DNA of 64,000 nucleotides. It comes from Kocuria varians (lineage in GTDB: Bacteria; Actinomycetota; Actinomycetes; Actinomycetales; Micrococcaceae). The number at the start of each line of letters is the position of its first letter. Position 1 is the stretch's first letter. Below are positions 55,100 through 64,000 of the stretch, piece by piece. Under the pieces are notes generated by a model. That model saw nothing but the letters and a program-made list of their open reading frames with translations, was not told the DNA's origin and did no database searches. The DNA is taken from positions 1 to 64,000 of the forward strand of contig NZ_BJNW01000017.1 of the NCBI RefSeq assembly GCF_006539885.1, read 5' to 3'. The translations under genes and the position numbers were made by a program.

Positions 55100-56617
55100 T
55101 CACTCGCCGAGCGTGGCCCGCAGTGCCTTGATCCGTGCCAGGGAGGAATCCTTGCCGAGGATCTCGAGGGACTCGAACAGGGGCGGGGAGATCCGCCGCC
55201 CGGAGACCGCCGTGCGCACGGGGCCGAACGCCAGGCGGGGCTTGATGCCGAGCCCGTCCACGATGGCCTCGCGCAGCGCCTCCTCGATGCCGGCCGCGGT
55301 GAAGTCCGTGAGCGGCTCGAGCGCGGCCACGGCGGCGTCGAGGACCTGCGGTGCGCTGTCCTTGAGCTGCTTGGCGGCGTCCTCGGCGACCACGATCTCG
55401 TCGTCCGCGCGGAACAGGAAGCCCAGCAGACCCTCGGTCTCCCCGAGCAGGTTCATGCGCTCCTGCACGAGCGGTGCTGCGAGGTCCAGGATCTCCCGCT
55501 GCCGCGGGGTGAGGGTCTCCCCCACGAGGCCCGCTGCGCGCAGGTACGGGATCAGCCGCTCCCGGAAGTCCTCCGGGTCCAGCATGCGCACGTGGGTGCC
55601 GTTGATGGCCGTGGCCTTCTTGAGGTCGAAGCGCGCCGGGTTGGCCAGGACGTCGTGGATGTCGAAGTTCTCCACGAGCTGCTCCACGGTGAAGATGTCC
55701 TCGTCCGCGGAGAGCGACCAGCCCAGCAGGGCCAGGTAGTTCAGCAGGCCCTCCGGGATGAACCCGTTGTCCCGGTGCAGGAACAGGTTGGACTCCGGGT
55801 CCCGCTTGGACAGCTTCTTGTTGGCCTCGCCCATGACGTACGGGAGGTGGCCGAACTCGGGGATGAACTCGGCCACGCCGATCCCCATCAGCGCCCGGTA
55901 CAGGGCGATCTGGCGCGGGGTCGAGGAGAGCAGGTCCTCGCCGCGCAGCACCTGGGTGATGCCCATGAGGGCGTCGTCCACCGGGTTCACCAGCGTGTAG
56001 AGGGGCTTGCCGTTCGCGCGGGCCACCACGAAGTCCGGCACCGAACCGGCCTTGAAGGTGATCTCCCCGCGCACGAGGTCCGTGAAGGAGATGTCCTCGT
56101 CCGGCATGCGCAGCCGCAGCACGGGCTGGCGTCCCTCCGCGCGGAACGCCGCCTTCTGCTCCTCCGTGAGGTCGCGGTCGTAGTTGTCGTAGCCGCGCTT
56201 GGGGTCCTCGCCCTTCTCGCGGTGGCGCTGCTCGACCTCCGCCGGCGTGGAGAAGTCCTCGTAGACGTACCCGCCCTCGACGAGGCGCTGCAGGACGTCC
56301 TGGTAGATCTCACCGCGCTGCGACTGCCGGTAGGGCTCGTGCGGACCACCCACGTTGACGCCCTCGTCCCACGTGATGCCGAGCCAGCCGAGCGCGTCGA
56401 GGATCTGCTGGAAGCTCTCCTCGGAGTCGCGGGCGGCGTCCGTGTCCTCGATGCGGAACACGAGCGTGCCGCCGGTGTGGCGGGCCCAGGCCCAGTTGAA
56501 CAGGGCGGTGCGGATCAGCCCCACGTGCGGGGTGCCCGTGGGCGACGGGCAGAAGCGCACGCGCACGGGGGTGCCTTCGGGGACGGTGGGGTGCAGGGTG
56601 GTGGAGTCGTCAGTCAT
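55100..56617 (-). CDS. gltX: Glutamyl-tRNA synthetase
   Basis: The 505-aa class I synthetase has the HIGH region [20 protein letters not shown] and the KMSKS motif in [17 protein letters not shown]-like and [11 protein letters not shown] blocks lie between. It loads tRNA-Glu and, as GlnRS is normally absent from Actinobacteria, probably also tRNA-Gln for later amidation. The ATG is preceded by GGAG six bases upstream, and by TAGACT nine bases upstream, so the leader is only a few bases. Confidence 0.96.
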   Translation of the reverse strand: MTDDSTTLHPTVPEGTPVRVRFCPSPTGTPHVGLIRTALFNWAWARHTGGTLVFRIEDTDAARDSEESFQQILDALGWLGITWDEGVNVGGPHEPYRQSQRGEIYQDVLQRLVEGGYVYEDFSTPAEVEQRHREKGEDPKRGYDNYDRDLTEEQKAAFRAEGRQPVLRLRMPDEDISFTDLVRGEITFKAGSVPDFVVARANGKPLYTLVNPVDDALMGITQVLRGEDLLSSTPRQIALYRALMGIGVAEFIPEFGHLPYVMGEANKKLSKRDPESNLFLHRDNGFIPEGLLNYLALLGWSLSADEDIFTVEQLVENFDIHDVLANPARFDLKKATAINGTHVRMLDPEDFRERLIPYLRAAGLVGETLTPRQREILDLAAPLVQERMNLLGETEGLLGFLFRADDEIVVAEDAAKQLKDSAPQVLDAAVAALEPLTDFTAAGIEEALREAIVDGLGIKPRLAFGPVRTAVSGRRISPPLFESLEILGKDSSLARIKALRATLGE

Positions 56618-56626
56618 GATGGCTCC

Positions 56627-56632
56627 AGTCTA
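56627..56632 (-). promoter_or_regulatory. -10 element close to the gltX start
   Basis: TAGACT on the minus strand ends nine bases before the gltX ATG, with GGAG in the spacer. A leader of about three bases would result. Confidence 0.45.
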
Positions 56633-56672
56633 CGGGGTGCCGCCGCCGCGGTCCCGCGGTTCGGGCCCCGGG

Positions 56673-56718
56673 ACGACGACGCCGCGGCGCCCGGAACCCG
56701 GGGCCGCGGCGTCGTCGT
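56673..56718 (-). repeat. Complete palindromic repeat after the FAH-family gene
   Basis: ACGACGACGCCGCGGC (56673-56688) faces GCCGCGGCGTCGTCGT (56703-56718), perfect 16-bp arms; the 14-base loop holds a further CCCGG/CCGGG stem. It lies 12 bases past the stop of the minus-strand FAH gene and probably terminates it. Confidence 0.8.
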
Positions 56719-56730
56719 GCGGTTGCGCTG

Positions 56731-57504
56731 CTACCGGCGCAGCACCGTGGTGAGCTCGCCGATGCCCTCGATGTCCACGCTCAGCCGGTCGCCGTCGTCC
56801 ACGGTGCCCACACCGGCGGGCGTGCCCGTGAGGATGACGTCCCCGGGGAGCAGGGTGAACGCCTCGGACACGTACGAGACGAGGGTGGGCACGTCGAAGA
56901 CCATGTCCTGCGTGCTGCCGTCCTGCTTCAGCTCGCCGTTCACGCTGGAGCGCACCGACAGGGCGGAGGTGTCCAGCTCCGTCTCGATCCACGGGCCGAG
57001 CGGGCAGGCGCCGTCGAAGCCCTTGGCGCGGGCCCACTGCCCGTCCGTGCGCTGGACGTCGCGGGCAGTGAGGTCGTTGGCGGCGGTGTAGCCGAAGACG
57101 ACCTCCGGCACCCGCTCCACGGGGACGTCCTTGCACATGCGCCCGATCACCACGGCGAGCTCGGCCTCGTAGGAGACCTCCTCGGTCCACGTGGGCAACG
57201 TGACGGGGTCACCGGGGCCGGAGACGGCGGTGTTCGGCTTGAAGAAGAGCATGGGGCGACTCGGGACCTCGTTGCCCATCTCCCGCGCGTGGTCCGCGTA
57301 GTTGCGGCCCACGCACACGATCTTGGAGCGCGGGATCACCGGTGCGAGCAGGCGGGCGTCCGCGACGTCCACGGTGCGGTCCAGCTCCTGGGCGCCCACG
57401 TAGAGCGGGTCCCCCGTGAGGTACTGCAGGGTCTCGTCACCGGGCTCGCCGTGGACGGTGCCGTAGTGGATTTCGTTGTCGTGGGTGAAACGGGCGATAC
57501 GCAT
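56731..57504 (-). CDS. Fumarylacetoacetate hydrolase (FAH) family protein
   Basis: The 257-aa protein has the FAH fold with VCVGRNYADHAREMGNEVP, FFKPNTAVSGPGDPV, the metal ligands in EVSYEAELAVVIGRM and the GYTAANDLTARDVQ segment, ending in LLPGDVILTGTPAGVG. Family members hydrolyse or isomerise beta-diketo acids (e.g. homoprotocatechuate products) or decarboxylate oxaloacetate; the substrate cannot be told. Its position before gltX is conserved in Actinobacteria. TAGCCT ends six bases before ATG 57504; the in-frame GTG at 57510 would abut the hexamer and is rejected. Confidence 0.88.
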   Translation of the reverse strand: MRIARFTHDNEIHYGTVHGEPGDETLQYLTGDPLYVGAQELDRTVDVADARLLAPVIPRSKIVCVGRNYADHAREMGNEVPSRPMLFFKPNTAVSGPGDPVTLPTWTEEVSYEAELAVVIGRMCKDVPVERVPEVVFGYTAANDLTARDVQRTDGQWARAKGFDGACPLGPWIETELDTSALSVRSSVNGELKQDGSTQDMVFDVPTLVSYVSEAFTLLPGDVILTGTPAGVGTVDDGDRLSVDIEGIGELTTVLRR

Positions 57505-57510
57505 GGTCAC

Positions 57511-57516
57511 AGGCTA
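57511..57516 (-). promoter_or_regulatory. Leaderless-type -10 element for the FAH gene
   Basis: TAGCCT on the minus strand is followed by GTGACC and then ATG. No ribosome binding site is present. Confidence 0.55.
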
Positions 57517-57523
57517 CACACGA

Positions 57524-57567
57524 GCGCCGCCCCGGCACCCTCGGATCGGAGGGGGCCGGAGCGGCGC
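57524..57567 (-). terminator. Terminator after ilvE
   Basis: An inverted repeat of about 19 bp (57524-57542 with 57549-57567) has two mismatches or bulges and lies 16 bases past the ilvE stop. Confidence 0.65.
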
Positions 57568-57582
57568 AGGGCCGTGCGGGCC

Positions 57583-58680
57583 TCAGACGAGGCGCGTGAG
57601 CCAGCCGTGCGTGTCCTCGGCCCTGCCGGTCTGGATGTCCAGCAGCTGCTGGCGGATGGACATGGTCACCTCACCGGGCTGGGCGTCCTCCGGGCCGATC
57701 GTCTCGTCGTTGCTCACGAGCCGGCGCACCGGGGCGATCACGGCGGCCGTGCCGCACGCGAAGACCTCCGTGAGGTGCCCCGAGCGCACACCGTCGCGCC
57801 ACTCGTCCAGCGTGAACGCACGCTGCTCCACGGTGAGCCCGCGCTCCTCGGCGAGCTGGATCACCGAGTCGCGCGTGATGCCCTCCAGGATGGTGCCGGT
57901 CAGCTCCGGGGTCACCAGGCGGCCGTCGTCGAAGACGAAGAACACGTTCATGCCCCCCAGCTCCTCGATCGCGTCGTCGCGCTCCGGGTCCAGGAAGACC
58001 ACCTGGCTGCAGCCGTGGGCGTCCCCCTCCATCTGCGCCACGAGCGACGCCGCGTAGTTGCCGCCGCACTTGGCCGCACCCGTGCCACCCGTGCCGGCCC
58101 GGGCGTACGTGCGGGAGAGCCAGATGTCCACGGGCTCCACGGAACCGAAGTAGTTCCCCGCCGGGGACGCGATCACGGAGTACAGGGCCTGCCGGGAGGG
58201 CCGCACCCCCAGGAACGGCTCCGTGCCGATCATGAAGGGGCGCATGTAGAGGGACTCGCCGTCGCCGGAGGGCACCCACGCCTGGTCCTGGGCCACCAGC
58301 TCCCGGATGGAGTCCACGAAGACCTCCTCGGGCAGCGTGGGCAGCGCCAGCCGCTGCGCGGAGCGGTTCAGCCGCGCCGCGTTCGCCTCGGGCCGGAAGG
58401 TCCACACGGAGCCGTCCTCGTGGCGGTAGGCCTTCAGACCCTCGAAGATCTCCTGGCCGTAGTGCAGCACCGCCGTGGACGGGTCCAGGCTCAGGGGCCC
58501 ATAGGGCTGCAACCGGGCGTTCTCCCAGCGCCCCACGTTCTCCTGGACGTCCCCCTGCCAGTCGATGCAGACCATGTGGTCGGTGAAGTGCTGGCCGAAT
58601 CCGGGGTTCTGCAGCACCGCCTCGCGCACCTCGTCCGTGGCGGGGTGGGGATTGAGGTGCTTCACGAATTCTGTGCTCAC
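57583..58680 (-). CDS. ilvE: Branched-chain amino-acid aminotransferase
   Basis: IlvE performs the last step of Leu, Ile and Val synthesis. The 365-aa fold-type IV enzyme has LHYGQEIFEGLKAYRHEDGS, the PLP Lys in GGTGAAKCGGNYAASL, and EVFACGTAAVIAPV near the C-terminus, matching the long actinobacterial IlvE. GTG follows AGGAG by seven bases. In the 210-base gap upstream, three spaced CACT/CACAG units (58750-58775 region) lie on the minus strand, with no clear promoter. Confidence 0.96.
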   Translation of the reverse strand: MSTEFVKHLNPHPATDEVREAVLQNPGFGQHFTDHMVCIDWQGDVQENVGRWENARLQPYGPLSLDPSTAVLHYGQEIFEGLKAYRHEDGSVWTFRPEANAARLNRSAQRLALPTLPEEVFVDSIRELVAQDQAWVPSGDGESLYMRPFMIGTEPFLGVRPSRQALYSVIASPAGNYFGSVEPVDIWLSRTYARAGTGGTGAAKCGGNYAASLVAQMEGDAHGCSQVVFLDPERDDAIEELGGMNVFFVFDDGRLVTPELTGTILEGITRDSVIQLAEERGLTVEQRAFTLDEWRDGVRSGHLTEVFACGTAAVIAPVRRLVSNDETIGPEDAQPGEVTMSIRQQLLDIQTGRAEDTHGWLTRLV

Positions 58681-58877
58681 GGGTGTTCTCCTTCTGTGCC
58701 GCGGCTGCGCCACCCGTACGGTGGGGCGGCTTCGCCTGCTGATGCTGTGCAGTGTGTCGCTGTGAAGTGTGCCACCTGGGGCGGCGGATGTCGGGCCCAC
58801 GGTCCGGAACCCCTGGATCTGGGCCGGGGGTCCGCGTGCGGAATCCGGGGCGGGCAGAGCCGCGACGCCCGGTCGTG

Positions 58878-58892
58878 GACCCGTGACGGGTC
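58878..58892 (-). terminator. Small hairpin at the leuB stop
   Basis: GACCCGTGACGGGTC has 6-bp arms and overlaps the leuB stop codon by two bases. It is a weak terminator at best. Confidence 0.4.
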
Positions 58893-59982
58893 AGGACGCG
58901 CGCCGCGCTCCCAGGAGGGCGACGACGTCGTCCCCCACCTGCGAAGTGCTGCGCTCGCTGTTCCCGCGCAGCTCGAGGTCCTCGCGCACCGCGCGCTCGA
59001 CCTGCTCCGCGAGGTCCGCGTGGCCCAGGTACTCGAGCATCATGGCTCCGGCGAGGATCGCGGCGGTCGGCTGGGCGGTGCCCTTGCCGGCGATGTCCGG
59101 CGCGGACCCGTGCACCGGCTCGAACATGGAGGGTGCGGTGCGCTCAGCGTTGATGTTGCCGCTGGGCGCGAGCCCGATGCCCCCGGTCACGGCACCGGCC
59201 TGGTCCGTGAGGATGTCCCCGAAGAGGTTGTCCGTGACGAGCACGTCGAAGCGCGCGGGATCCGTGGTCATGAAGATGGTGGCGGCGTCGATGTGCATGT
59301 AGTCCACCGCGACCTCGGGGAACTGCTGCGCGAACTCGTCCACCGTGCGCTGGTAGAGGCGCCCGGCGTTGACGAGCACGTTGTGCTTGTGCACGAGCGT
59401 GAGCTTCTTGCGCTCGCGGCTCGCGGCGAGCTCGAACGCGTAGCGCACCAGGCGCCGCACCCCGTGGGCCGTGTTCACGGAGACCTCGGTGGCGATCTCG
59501 TGCTCGGTGCCCGTGCGCATGGTGCCGCCGTTGCCCGCGTAGAGGCCCTCGGTGCCCTCGCGCACGACCACGAAGTCGATCTCCCCGGGGTTCGCCAGCG
59601 GGCTGGTGGTGCCGGGGTACAGGGTGGCCGGACGCAGATTGATGAAGTGGTCGAAGCCGAAGCGCAGCTTGAGCAGCAAGTCCCGCTCCAGGATCCCGGA
59701 GGGGACGCGCTTGTCGTTCGGCGCCGCCCCCACGGCGCCGAAGAGGATCGCGTCGTGGCCGCGCAGCCGCTCCATGGTGTCCTCGTTGAGCACCTCACCG
59801 GTGGCGAGCCAGTGCTCGGCCCCCAGCGGGTAGGTGGTCTTCTCAAGGGTCACACCCGCCGGCGCCGTGACGGCGTCGAGGACCTTCACGGCCTCCGCGA
59901 CAACCTCGGGGCCGATGCCGTCACCGGGCAGGACGGCGATCGAGTGGCTGCGGGCGGGCGCGGTGGCTGTCGTGTCGGTCAT
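58891..59982 (-). CDS. leuB: 3-isopropylmalate dehydrogenase
   Basis: LeuB oxidises and decarboxylates 3-isopropylmalate in leucine synthesis. The 363-aa protein has [20 protein letters not shown], the [19 protein letters not shown] segment, catalytic Tyr and Lys, [18 protein letters not shown] and [26 protein letters not shown] ends six bases before ATG, and no ribosome binding site is present. Confidence 0.96.
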   Translation of the reverse strand: MTDTTATAPARSHSIAVLPGDGIGPEVVAEAVKVLDAVTAPAGVTLEKTTYPLGAEHWLATGEVLNEDTMERLRGHDAILFGAVGAAPNDKRVPSGILERDLLLKLRFGFDHFINLRPATLYPGTTSPLANPGEIDFVVVREGTEGLYAGNGGTMRTGTEHEIATEVSVNTAHGVRRLVRYAFELAASRERKKLTLVHKHNVLVNAGRLYQRTVDEFAQQFPEVAVDYMHIDAATIFMTTDPARFDVLVTDNLFGDILTDQAGAVTGGIGLAPSGNINAERTAPSMFEPVHGSAPDIAGKGTAQPTAAILAGAMMLEYLGHADLAEQVERAVREDLELRGNSERSTSQVGDDVVALLGARRAS

Positions 59983-59988
59983 GGAGCC

Positions 59989-59994
59989 ACGATA
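59989..59994 (-). promoter_or_regulatory. Leaderless-type -10 element for leuB
   Basis: TATCGT on the minus strand is followed by GGCTCC and then the ATG. Confidence 0.55.
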
Positions 59995-60042
59995 GGGCCG
60001 CGCATCGGCCGTCTTCCACATGATGAACCAGAGTTCCAGATA

Positions 60043-60086
60043 GTGGGACGGGGCGCGCGAGGAACCCCTCGCGCGCCCCGTCCCAC
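60043..60086 (-). terminator. Strong terminator after metG
   Basis: A perfect 20-bp stem (60043-60062 with 60067-60086) closes on the loop AACC. It begins 20 bases past the metG stop and is the strongest hairpin of the window. Confidence 0.88.
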
Positions 60087-60106
60087 GGGCAGCGCCGTGA
60101 CCCAGC

Positions 60107-61660
60107 TCAGCCCTGGAGCGCCTCCGGCTCCTCGTAGCGCGGGAAGACGCCGGACGGCTTGGGCAGCGCCGTGCCCGGTGCGATCGGCGTGTCGAGCGCG
60201 GCGAACGAGCGCGCCGGGCCCTCCGGCTGGCCGAGCTGGTCCAGCAGGCGGGACACGGAGCCCGGCATCACCGGCTGCACCAGGATCGCGACGATCCGCA
60301 GCACCTCCGCCGTCACGTAGAGCACGGTGGCCATGCGCTGCGGGTTCGTCTTGCGCAGCACCCACGGCTCCTGCGCGGTGAAGTAGCGGTTGGCGGAGGC
60401 GATCACGCGCCACACGGACTCGAGCCCACGGTGGAAGGCGAGGGCGTCGAACGCGGTGCGGTACTCCCCCACCACGTCGCGGGCCTGCGCCAGCATCTCC
60501 CGGTCCTGCTCGGTGAACTCGCCCGGCTCGGGGACCTCCCCGCCCAGGTTCTTGGCGACCATCGACAGGCTGCGCTGCGCGAGGTTGCCGAGGTCGTTGG
60601 CGAGGTCCGAGTTGATGCGCCCCGCAATGGCGTCGTGCGAGTAGTTGCCGTCCTGCCCGAACGGCACCTCACGCAGCAGGAAGAAGCGCAGCTGGTCCAG
60701 GCCGTACTCGCTGACCATGGCGTGCGGGTCGATCACGTTGCCCACGGACTTGGACATCTTCTCGCCCTGGTTGAACAGGAAGCCGTGCGCGTAGACCTTC
60801 TTGGGCAGCTCCAGCCCGGCGGACATCAGGAACGCCGGCCAGTACACGGCGTGGAAGCGGGCGATGTCCTTGCCGATCAGGTGCACGTCCGCGGGCCAGA
60901 ACTCACGGAAGAGCGGGTTCTCGGTGTCCGGGAAGCCCAGACCCGTGAGGTAGTTGGTCAGCGCGTCCACCCACACGTACATCACGTGGTCCGGGTTGCC
61001 GGGCACGGGCACGCCCCAGTCGAAGGTGGTGCGCGAGATCGAGAGGTCCTGCAGACCGCCGCCCACGAAGGACGCGATCTCGTGGGAGCGCACCTCGGGC
61101 TGCACGAAGCCGGTGCGGTAGAGCTCGAGCAGCCGGTCCTGGTAGCGCGAGAGCCGGAAGAAGTAGCTCTCCTCCTCGGTCCAGGTCAGCTCGGTGCCCG
61201 TGCCGATCGAGTAGCGCTGGCCGTCCGCGCGCACCTCGGTCTCGTCCTCGGCGTAGTAGGCCTCGTCGCGCACCGAGTACCACCCGGCGTACGTGTCCAG
61301 GTAGATGTCCCCGTTGGCCTCCATGCGCCGCCACAGCTCCTGCGAGGCGGCGTAGTGGTCCTCGTCCGTGGTGCGGATGAAGCGGTCGTGACTGATCTGC
61401 AGCTCCTCGTCCATCGCCCGGAAGCGGGAGGAGTTCGTGTCCGCGAGCTCGCGCGGGGTGGTGCCGAGCTTCTCGGCCGTCTGCTGCATCTTCTGGCCGT
61501 GCTCGTCCGTACCGGTCTGGAAGCGGGTGTCGAAGCCGTCCAGGCGCTTGAAGCGCGCGAGGGTGTCCGCGGCGATCGCCTCGTAGGCGTGGCCGATGTG
61601 CGGGGCACCGTTCGGGTAGGAGATGGCCGTGGTCACGTAGAAGGGAGTCTGCTCAGTCAC
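60107..61660 (-). CDS. metG: Methionyl-tRNA synthetase
   Basis: The 517-aa class I synthetase has the HIGH motif in [17 protein letters not shown] and KMSKS in [18 protein letters not shown]. The connective peptide contains no Cys, so it is the zinc-free form, and there is no C-terminal tRNA-binding domain. GTG is the start; TAGAGT lies six bases upstream with GGAGGG in the spacer. Confidence 0.96.
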   Translation of the reverse strand: MTEQTPFYVTTAISYPNGAPHIGHAYEAIAADTLARFKRLDGFDTRFQTGTDEHGQKMQQTAEKLGTTPRELADTNSSRFRAMDEELQISHDRFIRTTDEDHYAASQELWRRMEANGDIYLDTYAGWYSVRDEAYYAEDETEVRADGQRYSIGTGTELTWTEEESYFFRLSRYQDRLLELYRTGFVQPEVRSHEIASFVGGGLQDLSISRTTFDWGVPVPGNPDHVMYVWVDALTNYLTGLGFPDTENPLFREFWPADVHLIGKDIARFHAVYWPAFLMSAGLELPKKVYAHGFLFNQGEKMSKSVGNVIDPHAMVSEYGLDQLRFFLLREVPFGQDGNYSHDAIAGRINSDLANDLGNLAQRSLSMVAKNLGGEVPEPGEFTEQDREMLAQARDVVGEYRTAFDALAFHRGLESVWRVIASANRYFTAQEPWVLRKTNPQRMATVLYVTAEVLRIVAILVQPVMPGSVSRLLDQLGQPEGPARSFAALDTPIAPGTALPKPSGVFPRYEEPEALQG

Positions 61661-61666
61661 CCCTCC

Positions 61667-61672
61667 ACTCTA
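61667..61672 (-). promoter_or_regulatory. -10 element close to the metG start
   Basis: TAGAGT on the minus strand ends six bases before the metG GTG. The spacer GGAGGG is also Shine-Dalgarno-like, but a transcript starting at the usual distance would not contain it. Confidence 0.5.
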
Positions 61673-61682
61673 TCGAGCCGGG

Positions 61683-61734
61683 GACGACGACGCCGCGGTG
61701 CCCTCCCGGGGGAAGGCGCCGCGGCGTCGTCGTC
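61683..61734 (-). repeat. Complete palindromic repeat after ilvC
   Basis: GACGACGACGCCGCGG (61683-61698) faces CCGCGGCGTCGTCGTC (61719-61734), perfect 16-bp arms around a 20-base loop that holds CCCGGG. It lies between the metG start and the ilvC stop, 40 bases past ilvC, and probably terminates the ilvBNC message. Confidence 0.8.
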
Positions 61735-61774
61735 GGCTCTCATGGTCACCGCGCAACGGTGACCCGGGCGGGGA

Positions 61775-62800
61775 TCAGCGAGCGGCGGTGCCCTCGGTGT
61801 AGTCCTCGTCCGTCTGCTCCCACGCGAACAGCGAGCGCAGCTCGCGGCCGGTGCTCTCGATGGGGTGCTTCTCCTCCTTGGCGCGCAGCTGCGCGAACTC
61901 CTTGCCGCCGGAGGCCTGGTCCGTCATGAAGCGGTCCGCGAAGACGCCCTCCTGGATGTCCTTGAGGACCTCCTGCATGCGCTCCTTGACGGTGGGGTCG
62001 ATCACGCGCGGACCGGAGACGTAGTCGCCGTACTCGGCGGTGTCGGAGATGGACCAGCGCTGCTTGGCGATGCCGCCCTCGACCATCAGGTCCACGATCA
62101 GCTTGAGCTCGTGCAGCACCTCGAAGTACGCGATCTCCGGCTGGTAGCCGGCCTCGGTGAGGACCTCGAAGCCGTACTGCACCAGGTGGGACATGCCGCC
62201 GCACAGCACGGCCTGCTCACCGAACAGGTCCGACTCGGTCTCCTCGGTGAAGGTCGTCTGGATGACGCCCGCGCGGGTGCCGCCGATGCCCTTGGCGTAG
62301 GACAGCGCGAGCTGCAGCGCCTGCCCGGAGGCGTCGACCTCCACGGCCACGAGATCCGGCACGCCGCGGCCGGCCTCGAACTCGCGGCGCACGGTGTGGC
62401 CGGGGCCCTTGGGGGCAACCATGGCCACGTCCACGCCCTCCGGGGCCTGGATGTAGCCGAAGCGGATGTTGAAGCCGTGGGCGAAGAAGATCGCGTCGCC
62501 CTCGTCCAGGTTGTCCTTGATGGACTCCTCGAAGACCTGCGCCTGGACCTGGTCCGGGGTCAGGATCATGATGACGTCGGCTTCCTTGGTGGCGTCCGCG
62601 ATGGAGAGCACGCGCAGGCCCTGGGCCTCCGCCTTGGCGCGGGACGTGGAGCCCTCGTTGAGGCCGATGCGGACGTCCACGCCGGAGTCGCGCAGGTTCA
62701 GCGCGTGGGCGTGGCCCTGGGAGCCGTAGCCGATGACCGCCACGGAACGGTTCTGGATGATCGAGAGGTCGGCGTCGTCGTTGTAGTAGATCTTGGCCAT
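61775..62800 (-). CDS. ilvC: Ketol-acid reductoisomerase
   Basis: IlvC converts acetolactate or acetohydroxybutyrate to the dihydroxy acids. The 341-aa class I enzyme has the NADPH site [40 protein letters not shown] and the metal-binding helix residues in [23 protein letters not shown] has GAGGAG about 13 bases upstream. It is the last gene of ilvBNC, 88 bases after ilvN. Confidence 0.97.
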   Translation of the reverse strand: MAKIYYNDDADLSIIQNRSVAVIGYGSQGHAHALNLRDSGVDVRIGLNEGSTSRAKAEAQGLRVLSIADATKEADVIMILTPDQVQAQVFEESIKDNLDEGDAIFFAHGFNIRFGYIQAPEGVDVAMVAPKGPGHTVRREFEAGRGVPDLVAVEVDASGQALQLALSYAKGIGGTRAGVIQTTFTEETESDLFGEQAVLCGGMSHLVQYGFEVLTEAGYQPEIAYFEVLHELKLIVDLMVEGGIAKQRWSISDTAEYGDYVSGPRVIDPTVKERMQEVLKDIQEGVFADRFMTDQASGGKEFAQLRAKEEKHPIESTGRELRSLFAWEQTDEDYTEGTAAR

Positions 62801-62888
62801 GTGCTTGTTCAGTCTCCTCGGATAGCGGGTGGGTCTTGGGTGCTCCGGGCCCGCCTCGGGGCGGCCCGGCAGAATCGGTGGGGGCGGC

Positions 62889-63398
62889 TCAGTGCCGCAG
62901 CGCCCTGTCCGACATGGACTTGGGGCCGCGGCCGAGCGCCACGGTGCCCGCGCGGACGATCTCGCGGACCCCGAAGGGCTCCAGCACGTCCAGCAGCGCG
63001 TGGATCTTCTCCCGGGCGCCCGTGGACTCGATCACCACGGACTCGGTGGAGACGTCCACGATGGTCGCGCGGAACAGGTCCGCGGCCTGCGTGACCTGCA
63101 GGCGGGTGCTCGCGTCCGCCCGGACCTTCACCATGATGTGCTCGCGCTGCACGGAGGCCTCGGGCGTGAGCTCCACGATCTTGATCACGTTGATCAGCTT
63201 GTTCAGCTGCTTCGTGACCTGCTCGAGCAGCTCACCGTCTGCGTCCACCACCACGGTGATGCGCGAGATGCCGGAGAGCTCGGTGGGACCCACGGCCAGC
63301 GAGTGGATGTTGAAGGCACGGCGGGCGAACAGCCCCGCGACGCGCGTCAGCACGCCGGGCTTGTCCTCCACCAGAACGGAAAGGGTGTGACGGCTCAT
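62889..63398 (-). CDS. ilvN: Acetolactate synthase small (regulatory) subunit
   Basis: The 169-aa protein has an N-terminal ACT domain ([37 protein letters not shown]), the valine-binding site for feedback inhibition, and the IlvN C-terminal domain ([20 protein letters not shown]). It starts three bases after ilvB. Confidence 0.96.
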   Translation of the reverse strand: MSRHTLSVLVEDKPGVLTRVAGLFARRAFNIHSLAVGPTELSGISRITVVVDADGELLEQVTKQLNKLINVIKIVELTPEASVQREHIMVKVRADASTRLQVTQAADLFRATIVDVSTESVVIESTGAREKIHALLDVLEPFGVREIVRAGTVALGRGPKSMSDRALRH

Positions 63399-63401
63399 CG
63401 A

Positions 63402-64000
63402 TCAGTCCTCCGTGTCCCACTCGGGCGTCATGTTGCGGGCGATCTGGATCTGGTCGTTGGACACGCCGGAGGGCACCATGGGCCACACCATTGCGTCCGC
63501 GGAGACCACGAAGTCGATCACCACGGGGCGGTCGTTGATCGCGAGCGCCTTCTTGATGGTCTCGTCCACGTCCTCGTCCCGCTCGCAGCGCAGCGCCGCG
63601 CAGCCGTAGGCCTCGGCGAGCTTCACGAAGTCCGGGATCCGGCGGGAGTTGTGTCCCGTGTTCAGCTCGGTGTTGGAGTAGCGGCCGTCGTAGAACAGCG
63701 TCTGCCACTGCCGCACCATGCCGAGTGAGGAGTTGTTGATCACCGCCACCTTGATGGGGATGTCGTTGATCATGCACGTGGCAAGTTCCTGGTTGGTCAT
63801 CTGGAAGCAGCCGTCGCCGTCGATCGCCCACACCACCCGGTCCGGCTGGGCCACCTTCGCACCCATGGCCGCGGGAACCGCGAAACCCATGGTGCCCAGG
63901 CCCGAGGAGTTCAGCCACTGGCGGGGGCGCTCGTAGTCCACGAACTGGGCGGACCACATCTGGTGCTGGCCCACCCCGGAGGCGTAGACCGCCTCCGGGC
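63402..64000 (-). CDS. ilvB: Acetolactate synthase large subunit (3' part; 5' end outside window)
   Basis: The visible 199 codons are the C-terminal third of a TPP enzyme: [20 protein letters not shown], the Mg-TPP motif [20 protein letters not shown] ending in NN, and [20 protein letters not shown]. IlvB with IlvN makes acetolactate and acetohydroxybutyrate. The frame stays open to the window edge, so the start lies beyond it. Confidence 0.96.
   Translation of the reverse strand, partial: PEAVYASGVGQHQMWSAQFVDYERPRQWLNSSGLGTMGFAVPAAMGAKVAQPDRVVWAIDGDGCFQMTNQELATCMINDIPIKVAVINNSSLGMVRQWQTLFYDGRYSNTELNTGHNSRRIPDFVKLAEAYGCAALRCERDEDVDETIKKALAINDRPVVIDFVVSADAMVWPMVPSGVSNDQIQIARNMTPEWDTED

Noticed and set aside
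54565-55131. A 188-codon plus-strand frame across the two tRNA genes
   Set aside because: It runs antisense through both tRNAs and has no family similarity or ribosome binding site.
58681-58890. An attenuator or leader peptide upstream of ilvE
   Set aside because: No short frame rich in Leu, Ile or Val codons with paired hairpins was found; only a small CCACC/GGTGG hairpin is present.

Overview
The window is a GC-rich actinobacterial chromosome segment, most probably from the family Micrococcaceae and closest in feel to Kocuria. This rests on the very high GC with strong third-position bias, the frequent GTG and TTG starts joined by GTGA or ATGA overlaps, the gene orders (rplS-lepB-lepB-rnhB-yraN, leuCD-murA-plsC-gpsA-ddl-thiL-recG-rsmD, ilvBNC-leuB-ilvE-gltX), and an olefin cluster with a fused oleBC gene as known from Micrococcus luteus. 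The genus call is an inference from gene content. No plasmid, prophage, IS element or CRISPR array was seen.

Left part (1-20 kb): fabF and a DUF3145 gene; a minus-strand block xerC-dprA-comM, a proline-rich lipoprotein gene, then yraN-rnhB-lepB-lepB-rplS-trmD-rimM and khpA-rpsP; a membrane protein, a Nudix hydrolase and ffh; the ammonium module amtB-glnK; and ftsY. These serve fatty-acid elongation, DNA uptake and recombination, protein export by the SRP and Sec routes, ribosome and tRNA maturation, and nitrogen sensing.

Middle part (20-36 kb): an MFS transporter gene, a small hypothetical gene and smc, then a plus-strand insert between smc and mutM. The insert holds oleA, oleBC and oleD, which together encode the head-to-head condensation route from fatty acyl-CoA to very long internal alkenes. 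A tetR gene with a well-formed operator follows, and then a decayed efflux-pump gene carrying one nonsense codon and two frameshifts. The conserved minus-strand order resumes with mutM-rnc-rpmF-yceD-coaD.

Right part (36-64 kb): an aminotransferase gene; rsmD-recG-DAK-thiL; a DUF3515 lipoprotein gene; ddl-gpsA-plsC-murA for wall and membrane precursors; leuCD facing an ndgR/ltbR-type regulator; twin membrane GTPases; tRNA-Glu and tRNA-Gln beside gltX; an FAH-family enzyme; ilvE, leuB, metG and ilvBNC (ilvB runs off the end). Branched-chain amino-acid synthesis is therefore nearly complete here.

Two signals are not explained by the genes. First, a palindromic repeat with the core ACGACGACGCCGCGG recurs about ten times, mostly just past stop codons, and has entered two reading frames (rsmD 3' end, DUF3515 N-terminus). 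Second, at least nine genes have a TAnnnT hexamer ending 6-7 bases before the start codon, the layout expected of leaderless transcripts.
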